In this document: piece after piece, positions 6,043 to 7,075 of the stretch | How the letters are laid out: each line of letters starts with the position of its first letter | Numbering within the stretch: the first letter of the stretch is position 1 | NCBI GenBank assembly: GCA_020216965.1 | Contig: JAIWOJ010000106.1 | Location: 1-7,075 of the forward strand | Direction: 5' to 3' | DNA length: 7,075 bases | From: Prosthecobacter sp. | GTDB lineage: Bacteria; Verrucomicrobiota; Verrucomicrobiia; Verrucomicrobiales; Verrucomicrobiaceae | Notes under the pieces: model-generated | Told to the model about the DNA's origin: nothing | Databases searched by the model: none | The model's input: only the letters and a program-made list of their open reading frames with translations | Position numbers and translations under genes: made by a program

Positions 6043-7075
6043 ATGGAACGCCGCTCCAAACCCCCTACCTGGACCATCGAAGACAGTGCCGAACTCTACG
6101 GCATCCGCGAATGGGGCCATGATTATTTTGACATCTCCGCGCGCGGCGAGGTGGTGGTCAAGCTCAAAGACGGCAAAGGCACCAAGGCCGTGTCTTCGCC
6201 CCAGACCGTCAAAGGTCTGCGCGATCGTGGCACGCAACTGCCGCTGCTCATCCGCTTTGGTGACCTGCTGCGCTGGCGCATCGACGAGCTGAACGAGGGC
6301 TTTCTCAATGCCATCCGTGAGGGCAAATACCAGGGCGTGTACCGCGGCGTCTATCCCATCAAGGTGAACCAGCAGCAGGAGGTCATCGAGGAGATCACCC
6401 GCTACGGCCGCAAATACCACTACGGCCTGGAAGCAGGCAGCAAGCCGGAGCTGATCGCCGCCCTGGCCTACATGCATGACCCAGAGGCCTACATCGTCTG
6501 CAATGGCTACAAGGATGAAGAGTTCATCGACCTCGCCCTGAACGCGCAAAAGATGGGCCTTCAGGTCATCATGGTGCTGGAGATGCCCAGCGAACTGGAG
6601 CTGATCCTGGAACGCTCCAAAAAGATGGGCGTGCGCCCCACCCTCGGCGTGCGTTTCCGCCTCAGCGCCGAGAGCGCCGGGCACTGGAGCGGCAGCGGCG
6701 GAGATGCCAGCGTCTTTGGCCTCAATATCTCCCAGCTCATGCGCGTGGTGGATCACCTGAGGGACGAAGGGATGCTAGACTGCCTGCGGATGCTGCATTA
6801 CCACCAGGGCAGCCAGATCCCCAACATCCGCGCCATCCGCCAAGCCGTGACGGAGGCCACCCGTGTCTATTGCGGCCTCGTGCAGGAGGGCGCGCGTATG
6901 GGCATCCTGGACCTAGGCGGTGGCCTAGCCATTAGCTACGATGGCTTCAAGGGTGCCACCTCCGCCTCCAGCAACTACGGCACCAAGGAATACTGTGCCG
7001 ATGTGATCGAGGCCATCAGTGAGGTCACCGCCGAGGCGGGCGTGCCCCATCCTGACATCATTACGGAGTCTGGCC
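6043..7075 (+). CDS. speA: Biosynthetic arginine decarboxylase SpeA (N-terminal 344 residues; 3' end outside window)
   Basis: A PLP-dependent decarboxylase of the alanine racemase-like (fold III) class that converts arginine to agmatine and CO2, the first step of the agmatine route to putrescine and spermidine in the cytoplasm. Seen: N-terminal IEDSAELYGIREWGHDYFDI (12-31); the PLP-lysine motif VYPIKVNQQQ (103-112) with Lys107 as the Schiff-base residue; LEAGSKPEL (129-137); GVRFRLSAESAGHWSGSGGD (202-221); HYHQGSQIPNIRAI (252-265), the conserved substrate/PLP loop; the phosphate-binding glycine run LDLGGGL (289-295); and TESG at the window end. About half of the usual 630-660 residues are present. 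The start at ATG 6043 gives an N-terminus somewhat shorter than enterobacterial SpeA but in register with the family core. There is no purine-rich ribosome site. It is transcribed away from recG. The alternative, the biodegradative arginine decarboxylase, is a different fold and is excluded. Confidence 0.96.
   Translation, partial: MERRSKPPTWTIEDSAELYGIREWGHDYFDISARGEVVVKLKDGKGTKAVSSPQTVKGLRDRGTQLPLLIRFGDLLRWRIDELNEGFLNAIREGKYQGVYRGVYPIKVNQQQEVIEEITRYGRKYHYGLEAGSKPELIAALAYMHDPEAYIVCNGYKDEEFIDLALNAQKMGLQVIMVLEMPSELELILERSKKMGVRPTLGVRFRLSAESAGHWSGSGGDASVFGLNISQLMRVVDHLRDEGMLDCLRMLHYHQGSQIPNIRAIRQAVTEATRVYCGLVQEGARMGILDLGGGLAISYDGFKGATSASSNYGTKEYCADVIEAISEVTAEAGVPHPDIITESG

Noticed and set aside
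6034..6756. 240-codon open frame on the minus strand
   Set aside because: It is antisense to speA, whose PLP-lysine and glycine-loop motifs establish the real frame.
6913..6928. 6-bp inverted repeat CTAGGC-ggtg-GCCTAG
   Set aside because: It lies inside speA over the conserved glycine run and is best explained by codon choice. No second copy was noticed.

Overview
The window looks like a chromosomal segment from a GC-rich Gram-negative bacterium. The style of the proteins (RecG, SpeA, and a type III-like chaperone beside an unknown Ala/Gly-rich protein) and the lack of Shine-Dalgarno sequences suggest the Verrucomicrobiota/PVC group. That is an inference from general resemblance, and no taxonomic marker is present. 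No rRNA, tRNA, CRISPR array, insertion sequence or integrase is visible.

Layout: five genes on the minus strand read from right to left. They are recG (3854-5935), a DUF971 small protein (3530-3832), a VirD4/TraG-like type IV coupling ATPase (1942-3456), a CesT-like acidic secretion chaperone (1480-1896) and a large unrecognised protein (start at 1435, running off the left edge). Gaps are short (21, 73, 45 and 44 bp), so all five could be co-transcribed, or the last three could form their own unit. On the plus strand, speA (biosynthetic arginine decarboxylase) starts at 6043 and runs off the right edge, divergent from recG across about 107 bp.

The right half is housekeeping: replication-fork rescue (RecG) and polyamine synthesis (SpeA). 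The left half is the part worth attention. A membrane-anchored coupling ATPase, normally the substrate receptor of a type IV secretion system, sits directly upstream of a chaperone with the features of class I type III secretion chaperones. That is followed by a protein with a polar N-terminus, a long Ala/Gly/Val-rich hydrophobic stretch and a soluble body, which is what a chaperone-dependent secreted or membrane-inserting substrate could look like. I read this as a candidate coupling ATPase-chaperone-substrate cassette. The roles of the chaperone and ATPase rest on visible motifs. The role of the third protein, and the idea that the three work together, are inference from order and spacing.

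Two limits apply. The 3' end of the candidate substrate and anything beyond it lie outside the window, so I cannot say whether secretion-channel genes are nearby. Long open frames opposite the real genes (for example plus-strand 206-1477, 2017-3078 and 4397-5434) are composition artefacts of GC-rich coding DNA.
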